DNA from: a virus
IMG/VR virus record: IMGVR_UViG_3300042924_005081
Coordinates: 1 to 32,428 of that record
Length of the DNA stretch: 32,428 nt
Direction: 5' to 3' (one strand)
Shown one piece after another: positions 7,437-14,660 of this stretch. The notes under the pieces are model-generated. The model saw only the letters and a list, made by a program, of their open reading frames with translations, was not told the DNA's origin and searched no databases. A program made the translations under genes and the position numbers. Numbering within the stretch: the first letter of the stretch is position 1; each line of letters opens with the position of its first letter.

Positions 7437-8498
7437 TTAGTCCTCAAGACGCCCGCCCTTTTGGAAGAACGCGGCTCGGTCGGAGTGGGAGAGTTTTTCA
7501 AAATTTTCACGGGACAGCGCGGCAGTCCCTTCGTCGGATGCGCCAAGCGCCGGGACAACAGACGCCGAGGCAACGCCGTTGGCTTTTTCTAAAGCAAGCA
7601 AGGCTTCGCTAACCTTGCTCAGTTCCGTTTCGGCTTTTTCGGCGCGAGCTACGGCAACCGCGCGCTCTTCAGCCAGCGCGGCGATCTTGGCGACAAAAGC
7701 ATCGGCACTGATTGCGGCTTGCGGCTGTTCAAGAACGGGCTGTTCAACAGCGGCGGGGGAAACTTCCTCCGCTTCGTTTTTCTCAACAACAGGCGCGTCG
7801 GTTACAGACTCGGCAGCCTCAGTCACCACGGGAGTTTCTTCAACTACGGGTTCAGCGGCAGGCGCGGAAATCTCGGCATCGGAGATAGCGTTGTTTTGCA
7901 TCTTGGCCTTTGCAAAGTTGTCAAATCGTGCGCGCAAATCTTTGGCGCTGGCGGCGGCTGGGATGCCGTCTTCAATGGCATCGACAAAGCCAAGGGCCAC
8001 GGCTTCGACTGCATCCAGCCAAGTTTCTTCGTCCATCAGCTTGGCAATTTCTTTTTCCTCCATGCCGCTTTTCTTTTGGTAAGCGCGCACAAGGTTCGAC
8101 TTCATTGTGTCGAGCAAGTCGGCCTGCTTGCGCAGGTCTTTAGCTTCGCCAGCAGCGAGCGTCCAAGGGTTATGGATCATCAGCAGGGCGTTGTCGGCCA
8201 TATAGACCGGGTTGCCTGACATGGCGATGACGCTCGCCATGCTTGCCGCCAAAGCGTCAATGTGAACAGTCAGCCCGCCTTCGTGACGGGCAAGAGCGTT
8301 GTAGATTGCGCTGCCTTCGACAATTTCGCCTCCGGGCGAGTTAATACGGAGGTGGATGTGTTGACCTTTGTATTTTTTGAGGTCGGCAATAAACTCTTTT
8401 GCGCCGATGCCAAAAGCACCGATCTCGTCGTAGAGAGAAAGCTCAACCTCGTTGCCTTGGTTGACGGTTGCTTTAAATGCATACCATTTTTGGGCCAT
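7437..8498 (-). CDS. ClpP-type prohead protease with C-terminal scaffold-like region
   Basis: 353 residues. Residues 1-200 are a ClpP/S14-like serine protease: substrate-binding strand INSPGG (52-57), catalytic Ser86 in AASMAS, catalytic His109 in MIHNPW. The remainder (about 205-353) is a Pro/Glu/Val-rich linker followed by a coiled-coil-like helix (AEERAVAVARAEKAETELSK) and a short C-terminal domain, as in phages where protease and scaffold are one polypeptide. Such proteins fill the prohead, cut themselves and the scaffold, and leave. It lies between portal and coat genes, the standard place. Confidence 0.93.
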   Translation of the reverse strand: MAQKWYAFKATVNQGNEVELSLYDEIGAFGIGAKEFIADLKKYKGQHIHLRINSPGGEIVEGSAIYNALARHEGGLTVHIDALAASMASVIAMSGNPVYMADNALLMIHNPWTLAAGEAKDLRKQADLLDTMKSNLVRAYQKKSGMEEKEIAKLMDEETWLDAVEAVALGFVDAIEDGIPAAASAKDLRARFDNFAKAKMQNNAISDAEISAPAAEPVVEETPVVTEAAESVTDAPVVEKNEAEEVSPAAVEQPVLEQPQAAISADAFVAKIAALAEERAVAVARAEKAETELSKVSEALLALEKANGVASASVVPALGASDEGTAALSRENFEKLSHSDRAAFFQKGGRLED

Positions 8499-8513
8499 GC
8501 TTGGCCCTTAGTG

Positions 8514-10070
8514 TCAAAGCGCGTTGGAGTCGGGTGGAGTCGAACCACCGTCCGCTTCGTCCTCGTCATCGTCATTCGATGTATCGCCCGAAGCGTCGAT
8601 GCCAGATTGCGACCCCGAAGGAATAGGCGCGGGCGATCCCGGCGCGGGAGGAAATACGTCCGTGACGGTTAATCCTGCCGCCTCGCACTTTTCTTTGCGG
8701 CGAAGATAGGAGGCAATCGCCGCATCTTCTTCCTGCTCTTCGTCCATGCCGTGCATTTCGGAAAAACGGCGACCGCTCATTGCGCCCGTGCGGACGATTT
8801 CCAGCATGGCCTTGGTGTCGCGGCCATAGTCAACGGTGATGCGGGCGGGCGTGATAAACTCAACCTTCCACCAATCATCAACCATCGGCAGGCGTCCTGC
8901 GCGGATCTCTGACCAAACCCAGTATTTGTAGAAGCGGCGGCAGAATGAGTTGATGAGCCAATCCTGCAACTCGGAGAAAAAGACCTGTGCATCGGCTAAA
9001 ACAAAACGAGTGTTTGCGCCGCCGATTTTGGAAACGTCCCAAAGCAGTTCGGGCGATACTCCAATGCCCCATGAAATGTCGCGGGCGAGGAAGTCCAAGA
9101 ACTGCTGAAAGTTGTTGCCGGGATGCTCGTTCTTGAATTGCTGCAATTCCGCTCCGGGCGGAAGCTGAATTACCCCGCTCCCGGCGTAGAGCTTGTCCAG
9201 CGTTACCTTATTGCCGTCTCCAGCGTCTTGCCGCTTGAGGGCCGCGCCCATGCCGATCTGCATCGCATCCGGGCTTTTAATGATATAGGCGGGTTGCGAA
9301 GCCAGCTTGAAGGTCGTTTTGGTAAAGCGCACGATATCGGCCATGTCGTGCAAATGCAGGGCCGCACGGGCCAGCCATGACGGGGCGCGGGTATAGCCGA
9401 CTCGCTGCGGGCGGTAGAAGTGACAAATATCGTCGCTGCTGACATCTTGAAATTGCGTGCCGAGATAGTTGGTCAAGACCCGGTATTGCGTTGGCTTGCC
9501 CATCGCATCAACGCGCACACCGTCCCGCCATTCGTCTTGCTGTAATCCGGTAACGGCGTTGGCAACTTTTTCCGCCCCGAAAAAGCGCATCATGGCGCGA
9601 CCGTCTTTGCTTTGCACCAACTGCCCAAAGAAATCGCCATCCACGGCGGCGTGACGAATGATTGCGGCCTGCGCGGTGTAAAAGTTGAATTGCCCCGCCG
9701 CATCAAAGCCAAAAGCCTCGCGGCCTACGGCATCTTCAAAGCGTTGCTCCGTTTCCTTGTTCCACGCGGAACTTGAAGATCGGGCCTGCGGAATAATGCC
9801 CGTGCCGCAAGCATAGCGGGCGATCCCGTCCACGGCGCGAGCGGCCAGCCCCACGTTGTTGTAAAGCCAGCGCGCTTTCTTGAGAATGTCCGTGCGCGTC
9901 CGGGCGGTAAACTCTTCGACCGGGTTGAGCGTGGGCAAGTAAATGTAAGTGCGCTCGTTGCCGACTACTTCTGCCGCCTCATAAGCCGCGTTCTTTGCCC
10001 CGCTTGTGCGCGGTCTTCCTGCCCCGGTGCGCTTGCCGCCCCAACTTGATTTTTTGATTTCTGCCGCCAC
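8514..10070 (-). CDS. Portal protein, lambda family
   Basis: 518 residues from a GTG at 10070. Features of lambda-type portals: RARWLYNNVG-like helix (here KKARWLYNNVGLAARAVDGI), then ACGTGI, an FDAAGQFNFYTAQAAIIRHA segment, VDGDFF, and the region with DLLWDVS-like sequence (SPELLWDVSKIGGANTRFV) near residue 345. The C-terminal 50 residues are acidic and Asp/Ser-rich. It forms the dodecameric DNA-entry vertex. The N-terminus has a GGKRTGAGRP motif typical of phage DNA-associated proteins. A 6-bp inverted repeat (GCCGCC/GGCGGC) places the GTG in its loop. Confidence 0.93.
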   Translation of the reverse strand: MAAEIKKSSWGGKRTGAGRPRTSGAKNAAYEAAEVVGNERTYIYLPTLNPVEEFTARTRTDILKKARWLYNNVGLAARAVDGIARYACGTGIIPQARSSSSAWNKETEQRFEDAVGREAFGFDAAGQFNFYTAQAAIIRHAAVDGDFFGQLVQSKDGRAMMRFFGAEKVANAVTGLQQDEWRDGVRVDAMGKPTQYRVLTNYLGTQFQDVSSDDICHFYRPQRVGYTRAPSWLARAALHLHDMADIVRFTKTTFKLASQPAYIIKSPDAMQIGMGAALKRQDAGDGNKVTLDKLYAGSGVIQLPPGAELQQFKNEHPGNNFQQFLDFLARDISWGIGVSPELLWDVSKIGGANTRFVLADAQVFFSELQDWLINSFCRRFYKYWVWSEIRAGRLPMVDDWWKVEFITPARITVDYGRDTKAMLEIVRTGAMSGRRFSEMHGMDEEQEEDAAIASYLRRKEKCEAAGLTVTDVFPPAPGSPAPIPSGSQSGIDASGDTSNDDDEDEADGGSTPPDSNAL

Positions 10071-10101
10071 GCAGGCGGCGGAAATGTCAAACAGTTATTC
10101 G

Positions 10102-10174
10102 TTGCAGGGGGCGGATTTGAACCGCCGCATGGTAGGGTATGAGCCTACTGACTTAACCGCTTGTCGACCCTGCA
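10102..10174 (-). tRNA. tRNA with anticodon CAU (Met, or Ile if the C is modified)
   Basis: A full 73-nt cloverleaf reads on the minus strand: acceptor TGCAGGG/CCCTGCA (7 bp), D stem GAC/GTC with loop containing GCGGTTA, anticodon stem GTAGG/CCTAC with loop CTCATAC (anticodon CAT), 5-nt variable loop, T stem GGCGG/CCGCC with loop TTCAAAT, discriminator A. CCA is not encoded. U1-A72 is paired, unlike the initiator tRNA mismatch, so an elongator Met or a tRNA-Ile2 is more likely. It sits in the 105-nt gap between the gpW-like gene and the portal gene and would be cut from the structural transcript. Confidence 0.88.
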
Positions 10175-10175
10175 A

Positions 10176-10475
10176 TTAAACGCTCGCCAGATTGGAGGAA
10201 TAGTCTGCATAGACCATGCCCGCGCTGCGGACTTTCGCGGGCTCGGCAGAGGGAGCGAGGTCTTCGATCAAGTCCTCGACCAGATTCAGAATGTCGGCCT
10301 TGCTATATTTGCGCGCCTGCCCCGATGTGCTGCCACCCTCAAAGCCCGTCGAGGTAATAGTGACCTCCGAATCAGCGATGGAATACAGCTCGTCAGCAAG
10401 AGTCTGAAGCTGAGCCAGAGACTTGGTGCGTTTTAGATATTTTCTGATTCCTGCCAATTCGGAGGTCATGCCCAT
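10176..10475 (-). CDS. gpW-like head-tail joining protein candidate
   Basis: 99 residues from ATG at 10475, or 97 from ATG at 10469. Layout: a long N-terminal helix (ELAGIRKYLKRTKSLAQLQT), a short two-strand segment (SEVTITSTGFEGG), a Ser/Gly turn, and a helix (KADILNLVEDLIEDL). This helix-hairpin-helix order resembles gpW, and the gene lies immediately before the portal, where lambda has W. It is longer than lambda gpW (68 residues). The assignment is moderate, from structure pattern and gene order. Confidence 0.7.
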   Translation of the reverse strand: MGMTSELAGIRKYLKRTKSLAQLQTLADELYSIADSEVTITSTGFEGGSTSGQARKYSKADILNLVEDLIEDLAPSAEPAKVRSAGMVYADYSSNLASV

Positions 10476-10499
10476 TCTTTCAATGTCAATGCGCGCCCG

Positions 10500-10610
10500 C
10501 TACCAACCAAGCCACACGCGAAAGGTTCGCGCCACCACTTCCAGCGACCAGACAAAGCCAATTGCCGCGAAGCAAAACAGCAAGACGGGCATTGCGCGAT
10601 CCGCGCTCAC
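10500..10610 (-). CDS. Small single-span membrane protein (36 aa)
   Basis: Frame starting with GTG at 10610, which overlaps the upstream TGA as GTGA; an internal ATG at codon 7 is an alternative. Residues about 8-22 (PVLLFCFAAIGFVWSL) form one membrane helix, followed by a short basic tail ending in VWLGW. It fills the gap between the DUF3102-like and gpW-like genes. No function is recognised. Confidence 0.5.
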   Translation of the reverse strand: MSADRAMPVLLFCFAAIGFVWSLEVVARTFRVWLGW

Positions 10611-11149
10611 AGGCCGAACTCCGTTTTCAACTGCACGGCCAAACGCGCGAGACGGTCGAACTCATAAAGGAAGTCTTTTGCCGCATCGCGGCTCCACTCG
10701 GACGGGAGGCGATAGACCGTGCGAAAAGACAGCGAGAATGGCGGCTTGTCCTTGTCGCCCTCGCCGTCTTCTTGCTTTGGTTCGCCCTCTGGCAGCACGC
10801 CTGCCGTTTTGTATGCGTCCTGCAAGCCCTTCGGATTGGATTGCAAAAGTTGATTTAAATCTACTTTTGCGAGCTTCATCCATTTCAGCATCGTGTGGTA
10901 TCCGCGATCCCCGGAGTTTTCCTCCAGCCAATCCTTGAATGTTCCATGCGGAACAATTTCCTTCGCGTGGTTGCAGATTGCCCCGGCGTTCCACGCATGG
11001 CGGATTGCGATTTCCGCGCAGCCCTGCGCCATCGCCGCGCACTTGTCGGCCTCCTCCGCGCAGCGTTTTAGCTCTGCGGCACAAGTGTCTGCATCAATGC
11101 AGATCGCAAGGTCGAGAGACGGCTGTATGAGTTGTAGTTCGTTTTGCAT
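10607..11149 (-). CDS. DUF3102-like phage protein
   Basis: 180 residues. The central part (about residues 45-95) with WNAGAICNHAKEIVPHGTF, then WLEENSG and YHTMLKWMKLAK resembles DUF3102-type proteins, which share a short helical region with growth-inhibition and ParB-like contexts. An N-terminal Cys-rich helix (CAAELKRCAEEADKCAAMA) precedes it. The C-terminal half has an acidic linker (PEGEPKQEDGEG) and a helix. The start codon follows a copy of the recurring leader element (11152-11162). It overlaps the upstream HTH gene by 82 nt. Function unknown; likely DNA-associated or regulatory. Confidence 0.75.
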   Translation of the reverse strand: MQNELQLIQPSLDLAICIDADTCAAELKRCAEEADKCAAMAQGCAEIAIRHAWNAGAICNHAKEIVPHGTFKDWLEENSGDRGYHTMLKWMKLAKVDLNQLLQSNPKGLQDAYKTAGVLPEGEPKQEDGEGDKDKPPFSLSFRTVYRLPSEWSRDAAKDFLYEFDRLARLAVQLKTEFGL

Positions 11150-11766
11150 TTGTTCTGTGTTTCTTTTCTTTGGTTGTGGACTTGTGTTGCCCGTTGTCTA
11201 TAGACCTCGACCGCGCGGTCTGACTTCATTCCGCGCGACTGCCGCAGGTCAAATTTGCGTTTGTATTGCCGCACCGTGGCGCTGACGTTTGCTCTCGTGT
11301 AGCCGAACTTCTCGGCAATCTGCGTCTCGGTCATGCGCGTGCGGCCAAGGGCAAACAGGAGCGCGTAGCCATGCATGGCAATTTGCCGCGCCGAGGCCCG
11401 CACATATCCCCCCTCGCCCATAAGCGTCCCGGTCACGGTCTGCAAAATGATGAGCGCGGCATCCTCGCCCCGCGCGCAGGAACCCGGATCGTTTTCCTGC
11501 TCCATCCATTCGGCGGCTCCGATTTCCACGCCGCTGCGAATGACCCCTTGCAGGTAAATCAAGATGGTGTCGATGCCCGCGCCTTTGGCAATTAGCGCGG
11601 CCATGTCACCGCGCATCTGCTCGCGGAATTGTCCAATCCCGTCGAGGCAGTAATCCGACAGCGCATCCTTCGGCAACTCTGGCCCAACGCGGTAATCGTC
11701 GAGCGGGTTGGCGTGATGCGCGAGTTGATCGTCTATGCGTTTAGCGTCTGGTGAATCGTGGCCCAT
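11068..11766 (-). CDS. HTH protein upstream of the head operon
   Basis: About 232 residues from ATG at 11766; a GTG at 11775 would add three. A C-terminal helix-turn-helix is clear: MTETQIAEKFGYTRANVSAT, followed by a basic segment with SRGMKS, as in sigma-like or terminase-small-subunit-like DNA-binding proteins. The N-terminal and middle regions are mixed helical. It is the first gene after a strong terminator and its own promoter candidate, at the head of the portal-capsid-tail transcript, so an activator of late genes or a DNA-packaging accessory protein are both possible. No Shine-Dalgarno sequence. Confidence 0.75.
   Translation of the reverse strand: MGHDSPDAKRIDDQLAHHANPLDDYRVGPELPKDALSDYCLDGIGQFREQMRGDMAALIAKGAGIDTILIYLQGVIRSGVEIGAAEWMEQENDPGSCARGEDAALIILQTVTGTLMGEGGYVRASARQIAMHGYALLFALGRTRMTETQIAEKFGYTRANVSATVRQYKRKFDLRQSRGMKSDRAVEVYRQRATQVHNQRKETQNKCKTNYNSYSRLSTLRSALMQTLVPQS
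11152..11162 (-). repeat. Start-associated element, variant copy
   Basis: Minus-strand AAACACAGAAC, one mismatch to GAACACAGAAC, ending two bases before the ATG of the DUF3102-like gene (11149). Confidence 0.8.
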
Positions 11767-11805
11767 TACGGCCACGCGGGCGAGGCGTGAATCTCATCGG
11801 TGCGG

Positions 11806-11833
11806 AGATTAACACAAATGAAAAATCGGTCAA
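11806..11833 (-). promoter_or_regulatory. Promoter candidate for the head genes
   Basis: Minus strand: TTGACC (11833-11828), 16-bp spacer, TAATCT (11811-11806). It lies between the terminator at 11841-11867 and the HTH gene start, so it is the natural place to begin the portal/capsid/tail transcript. The -10 is only a partial match. Confidence 0.45.
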
Positions 11834-11840
11834 ATGGGGC

Positions 11841-11867
11841 AAAAGAAAACCCCGCCTTTCGGCGGGG
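11841..11867 (-). terminator. Rho-independent terminator of the accessory island
   Basis: Minus strand: stem CCCCGCC/GGCGGGG (7 bp) with a GAAA tetraloop, followed immediately by TTTTCTTTT. It lies 21 nt after the stop of the last island gene (11888). A canonical intrinsic terminator. Confidence 0.9.
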
Positions 11868-11887
11868 CTTCTTTGAGCGGCGTGGCG

Positions 11888-12298
11888 TTAGAAGTTCATG
11901 CGGCACTCGATGCCCGCCTCGTTGAACTTGCGCTCAAGTGCGCTGGCAGAGCGCATGAGCGCGTTTAGTTTCTGATGCGTCCAATGCCCTTCCGCCACGG
12001 CGTCTTCGCAGTCGTTGAAGAACGTGCTGCCGTCGAGGCAGTCCGCGAGGATGAACTTGTCGAGGTCGGTCAGCTTGTCGCTGTCGATCTGCCGTGTTCT
12101 GCTGATGTCGCAGTTGAGGCGGTGGCCTGCCTCGTCTGCCGCATCGTATGCCGCCTTGTGTTGCGCGGTGGTCATCTTCTCCCCGCGCCCCTCGGCCTCC
12201 GAATACATCGTGTCGGCGTAGCACTCCGCGATGCAGTCGTGAATGTCGAGGCGATGCTCAAGGATGCCCCACTCGTTGTCGGTTAGCTTGATGGTCAT
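11888..12298 (-). CDS. Hypothetical island protein (136 aa)
   Basis: An acidic, His/Cys-containing soluble protein (MTIKLTDNEWGILEHRLDIH) with many Asp/Glu and several Cys (CIAECYADTM, CDISRTRQ, ADCLDG, CEDAVAEG). No family is recognised. It has one of the few good Shine-Dalgarno sequences in the window (GGAGG, 8 nt before ATG). Last gene of the accessory island, with a strong terminator just after it. No membrane segment. Confidence 0.75.
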   Translation of the reverse strand: MTIKLTDNEWGILEHRLDIHDCIAECYADTMYSEAEGRGEKMTTAQHKAAYDAADEAGHRLNCDISRTRQIDSDKLTDLDKFILADCLDGSTFFNDCEDAVAEGHWTHQKLNALMRSASALERKFNEAGIECRMNF

Positions 12299-12312
12299 TT
12301 TGCGTCCTCCGG

Positions 12313-12657
12313 TTATTTAACGATTAAGCGAACGCGGCCATACTCGTCGATGACCGTTCCGGTTTGCCGCTCGTAGGCCGCGATGAGTCGCTGCGCCGAG
12401 CGCGCGTAGCGCATGACGCTATCATCCCACCCGCCAGCACCGCACATCGTCTCGCTGGCGTAATGAGCCGCATCGGAAAGCAACTCGCCCATGTGTTGAT
12501 CGTCGGCGCGCATCCAATAGAAGCGGCTGTTTTCTTTGATGATTGTGGGCGTGTCGCAATCGCGCTCGATGTGATCGTCGATGAACAAGCGCGGGAGGCG
12601 AATGACTTGCGCGGCGGTGGTGTTCCCCGCGCCCGTTGGTGTGTTCTGTGTTCTCAT
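12313..12657 (-). CDS. Hypothetical island protein (114 aa)
   Basis: Starts MRTQNTPTGAGNTTAAQVIR, and its first codons contain the repeated GAACACAGAAC element. The body is mixed helical with Trp/Met (WMRADDQHMGELLSDA, CGAGGWDDSVMRYARSAQ), and the C-terminus is strand-like (DEYGRVRLIV). No family is recognised. It is driven by its own promoter/operator (12667-12695), whose -10 box ends only 9 nt before the ATG, so the mRNA should be nearly leaderless. The next gene follows after 14 nt. Confidence 0.75.
   Translation of the reverse strand: MRTQNTPTGAGNTTAAQVIRLPRLFIDDHIERDCDTPTIIKENSRFYWMRADDQHMGELLSDAAHYASETMCGAGGWDDSVMRYARSAQRLIAAYERQTGTVIDEYGRVRLIVK
12643..12653 (-). repeat. Start-associated element, copy inside codons 2-5
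   Basis: Exact GAACACAGAAC on the minus strand, beginning one base after the ATG of the 114-residue island gene. Confidence 0.85.
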
Positions 12658-12666
12658 TACGCGTTT

Positions 12667-12695
12667 AATTTAAGGCAACCGCTTGTGTTTGTAAA
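12667..12695 (-). promoter_or_regulatory. Promoter with palindromic operator (island promoter 3)
   Basis: Minus strand: -35 TTTACA (12695-12690), 17-bp spacer, -10 TAAATT (12672-12667). The spacer contains CACAAGCGGTTGCC (12687-12674), a degenerate copy of the palindrome found at 14962-14975. A-tracts (runs of A interrupted by GATG) lie upstream, like UP elements. The ATG of the downstream gene is 10 nt from the -10. Confidence 0.7.
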
Positions 12696-12759
12696 GGGAA
12701 AAATTCATCTTTTTTTCATCTTTTTTTTAGCCCCTTTTAACCCCTTAAAAACAGGGTAT

Positions 12760-12927
12760 TTACCTTGTCGCCCCCTTGCGCTGAAGCGCCTTGAGGCGGC
12801 GAACCTCTCCGCTTTTCTTCCCCGCTTCGCTGTAATGCTTTTTGCTGCGGGCCTTGGCCTTGCCTGTGCCTGCCGCCCCGCCCTTTTTGCCGAGGGCGGC
12901 GGCGGCTTTGCTGATGTCGGTTTTCAT
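12760..12927 (-). CDS. Small highly basic protein (55 aa)
   Basis: MKTDISKAAAALGKKGGAAG, then a Lys/Arg/Gly-rich chain with HYSEAGKKSGEV and KALQRKG. It resembles general KGG-type or HMG-tail-like basic peptides that bind nucleic acid, but no family can be fixed. The ATG at 12927 is chosen because upstream in-frame codons run through the terminator hairpin. That hairpin's T-run ends four bases before the ATG, so expression would need read-through or another promoter. Confidence 0.7.
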   Translation of the reverse strand: MKTDISKAAAALGKKGGAAGTGKAKARSKKHYSEAGKKSGEVRRLKALQRKGATR

Positions 12928-12930
12928 AGG

Positions 12931-12963
12931 AAAAATGCCGGGGCGAGCGATCCCCGCCCCGGC
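12931..12963 (-). terminator. Rho-independent terminator after the DUF932 gene
   Basis: Minus strand: 9-bp perfect stem GCCGGGGCG/CGCCCCGGC with a 9-nt loop, followed by ATTTTT. It begins 11 nt after the stop of the DUF932 gene. Confidence 0.85.
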
Positions 12964-12973
12964 GCGTTTTGTT

Positions 12974-13723
12974 TTAGTTGTTAAGATAGACAGCCGCAAG
13001 GTTCCAAAGGTCGCGGTTGATTTCAACATCCTTGGCCGCGCTGGTAATGCGGCGCACACGGTAGCCGCCCCGAATGATGTTTTCCTGCACGCGGTTGAAG
13101 ACTTGCCACAGGTTATTCGTTCCGTCCTCGTAGCGGCGTTTGCGGCCCAAGGCCCATGTCACCTCGTTAATCTTCCGCTCGTCATCCCAACGCAGCGCGG
13201 CAGCGTCACGAACAAACTTGCCGACTTCTGGCTCGCTCAACGTGCGCTCTTTCATCCCGGCAATGCGGGCCTGCAACTGCGGCACCATCTTGGTCAGTCC
13301 GATAGCCGCCTCGTTCACGCGATCCGTGGTAATGTCCCGGTGAATGAAGCGGGTGCTGAACGCCATTTCGCCGCTGATGATTCCGTTCATGCAAACGAAT
13401 CGGATAACTCCCAAGGCGAGCTTGAGGCTGCTCCGGGCATCGTGCGAATTGATTAGCACGATTTCGGGCTGATGGTCATTGCCGATGCTCGGCATGAGGG
13501 AATCATGCTTGAGGCGGATGATGTGTTTCTGGAATCCCTGCCGCTCGGACTTGTTCACGCGGGCGATCTGAATGTCGCGCGGCGTGAATCCTTCGGCTTG
13601 GAGGTTATCCAGCAACGTGCGGGTTGAGACAAACCCGTAGCGATCGCTGACTGTCGATGCGCCGTGTTCGGCGGTGAGAGGATCGCGGTTAAGTGATCCG
13701 GTGGTTTCGAGTGTGCTTATCAT
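12974..13723 (-). CDS. DUF932 domain protein
   Basis: 249 residues with the features of DUF932: an N-terminal part that sets up VSDRYGFVSTRTLLDNL, a central strand region (EIVLINSHDARSSLKLALGV), the conserved FVCMNG (about residues 108-113), and a C-terminal helix region with RWDDERKINEVTWALG. DUF932 proteins are common on phages and plasmids; their role is not established. The gene has the leader element one base before its ATG and ends at a terminator, making it a self-contained unit within the island. Confidence 0.88.
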   Translation of the reverse strand: MISTLETTGSLNRDPLTAEHGASTVSDRYGFVSTRTLLDNLQAEGFTPRDIQIARVNKSERQGFQKHIIRLKHDSLMPSIGNDHQPEIVLINSHDARSSLKLALGVIRFVCMNGIISGEMAFSTRFIHRDITTDRVNEAAIGLTKMVPQLQARIAGMKERTLSEPEVGKFVRDAAALRWDDERKINEVTWALGRKRRYEDGTNNLWQVFNRVQENIIRGGYRVRRITSAAKDVEINRDLWNLAAVYLNN

Positions 13724-13724
13724 T

Positions 13725-13735
13725 GTTCTGTGTTC
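13725..13735 (-). repeat. Start-associated element, copy before the DUF932 gene
   Basis: Exact GAACACAGAAC on the minus strand, one base before ATG (13723). Confidence 0.88.
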
Positions 13736-13825
13736 TTTCTTTTTATTTGAGCGGTTGCCGCCGCTGATCGTGGTTCGCCGTCTGGCGTCCCATGCCGCCC
13801 CCGGCGTGCGGGAGCGGGAGGGAGG

Positions 13826-14215
13826 TCAGGCTGCGCGGGTGAAGTGAATCGGGTCGCTGTATTGCGATCCAGCCAGACGCACCGTGAACGTCTCGCCTTC
13901 GATGACTACTTGCTGGCCGTTGTGCAGGATGACGGAGGCGTCGATCTCGGCAAGAACCTTGGCGTGCGCCTCGGCTTTGCCCGGATAGTCAGCGGATAGC
14001 ACCGCGCAATCTTGATTCGTCCAAGCCGTAACGTGACCGCGCTCGACCGCAAGCCGATGAGCTTTTTCGGGATCGACTTGTTGTTTGTATTTCTCGCCAT
14101 GCTCGGTTTCGTAGCCGCGCACGGTTCCGACCGTGATGCGCTGCGTGTATTTGCCGAAGCCTTCGCCGCGAACGGTCTGGCCGTGGTTTAGTTTGATGAT
14201 GTGTGTGTTGGTCAT
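13826..14215 (-). CDS. Hypothetical island protein (129 aa)
   Basis: MTNTHIIKLNHGQTVRGEGF, then a mixed alpha/beta body with a helix (EKAHRLAVERGHVTAW) and a C-terminal beta-rich part (NGQQVVIEGETFTVRLAGSQ). No family is recognised and no membrane segment is seen. It lies 20 nt after the 59-residue gene and carries a variant leader element just before its ATG. The 102 nt between this gene and the DUF932 gene hold only that gene's leader element and a GC-rich stretch. Confidence 0.75.
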   Translation of the reverse strand: MTNTHIIKLNHGQTVRGEGFGKYTQRITVGTVRGYETEHGEKYKQQVDPEKAHRLAVERGHVTAWTNQDCAVLSADYPGKAEAHAKVLAEIDASVILHNGQQVVIEGETFTVRLAGSQYSDPIHFTRAA

Positions 14216-14216
14216 G

Positions 14217-14227
14217 GTTCTGTGTGT
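14217..14227 (-). repeat. Start-associated element, variant copy
   Basis: Minus-strand ACACACAGAAC, one mismatch to GAACACAGAAC within the core, ending one base before ATG (14215). Confidence 0.78.
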
Positions 14228-14235
14228 GTTGCTGA

Positions 14236-14415
14236 TTAAAATTTGCTGCAGAAACGAACGAAGTCGGCTTCGGGCATTTTGGATTCAAGCACCTTGAGCG
14301 CGGCGTCCAAAACGATTGCGGCTTCGTCGCGCACATCGAGGAAGGAGCGGTTCACGATCTCGACGATTTGGTCGATGTTCATTTCAGAGATTCGGTTGGT
14401 TAGTTCGTTTGTCAT
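14236..14415 (-). CDS. Small acidic helical protein (59 aa)
   Basis: MTNELTNRISEMNIDQIVEI followed by NRSFLDVRDEAAIVLDAALK and a C-terminal FVRFCSKF: almost entirely amphipathic helix, soluble, likely oligomeric. Not recognised. The ATG lies 7 nt from the -10 box of its promoter (14422-14450), so transcription should start at or next to the A of ATG: a leaderless message. Small acidic helical proteins encoded in phage islands include inhibitors of host systems, but nothing in the sequence proves that here. Confidence 0.75.
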   Translation of the reverse strand: MTNELTNRISEMNIDQIVEIVNRSFLDVRDEAAIVLDAALKVLESKMPEADFVRFCSKF

Positions 14416-14421
14416 GTTGGC

Positions 14422-14450
14422 AATTTAAGACAAACGCTTGCCTTTGTCAA
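14422..14450 (-). promoter_or_regulatory. Promoter with palindromic operator (island promoter 2)
   Basis: Minus strand: -35 TTGACA (14450-14445, consensus), 17-bp spacer, -10 TAAATT (14427-14422). The spacer holds GGCAAGCGTTTGTC (14442-14429). A-tracts lie upstream. It overlaps the 3' end of the preceding gene. Confidence 0.75.
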
Positions 14451-14646
14451 TGGATTTTTTTTGGCTTTTTTCGGGGGTCTGTCCGGGCTTGATCCCCAAG
14501 CAGTAATCCCCGAAGGGCGTGTGCTGCGTGGTTACTTCGACGAGCGATTCGTCGGTGAGTCCTGCGGTTGCCTTCTCCATCCAATCAACCCAAATGACTT
14601 GACGGGCTTTGACGGCGGCGAGGGTTTCGGTTTTGGTCGTGGTCAT
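14425..14646 (-). CDS. Hypothetical island protein (73 aa)
   Basis: MTTTKTETLAAVKARQVIWV, then a helix, and a basic Lys-rich tail (KSQKKSIDKGKRLS). The ATG at 14646 has GGAG 10 nt upstream; earlier in-frame codons have no start with a site and would cross the neighbouring gene. The last codons run through the next promoter's -35 and operator. No family recognised. Confidence 0.7.
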   Translation of the reverse strand: MTTTKTETLAAVKARQVIWVDWMEKATAGLTDESLVEVTTQHTPFGDYCLGIKPGQTPEKSQKKSIDKGKRLS

Positions 14647-14660
14647 TGTTCGTTCTCCGG

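Noticed and set aside
10155-10171. Operator-like GACAAGCGGTTAAG near 10160
   Set aside because: Resembles the island palindrome, but is the D arm of the tRNA and has no promoter around it.
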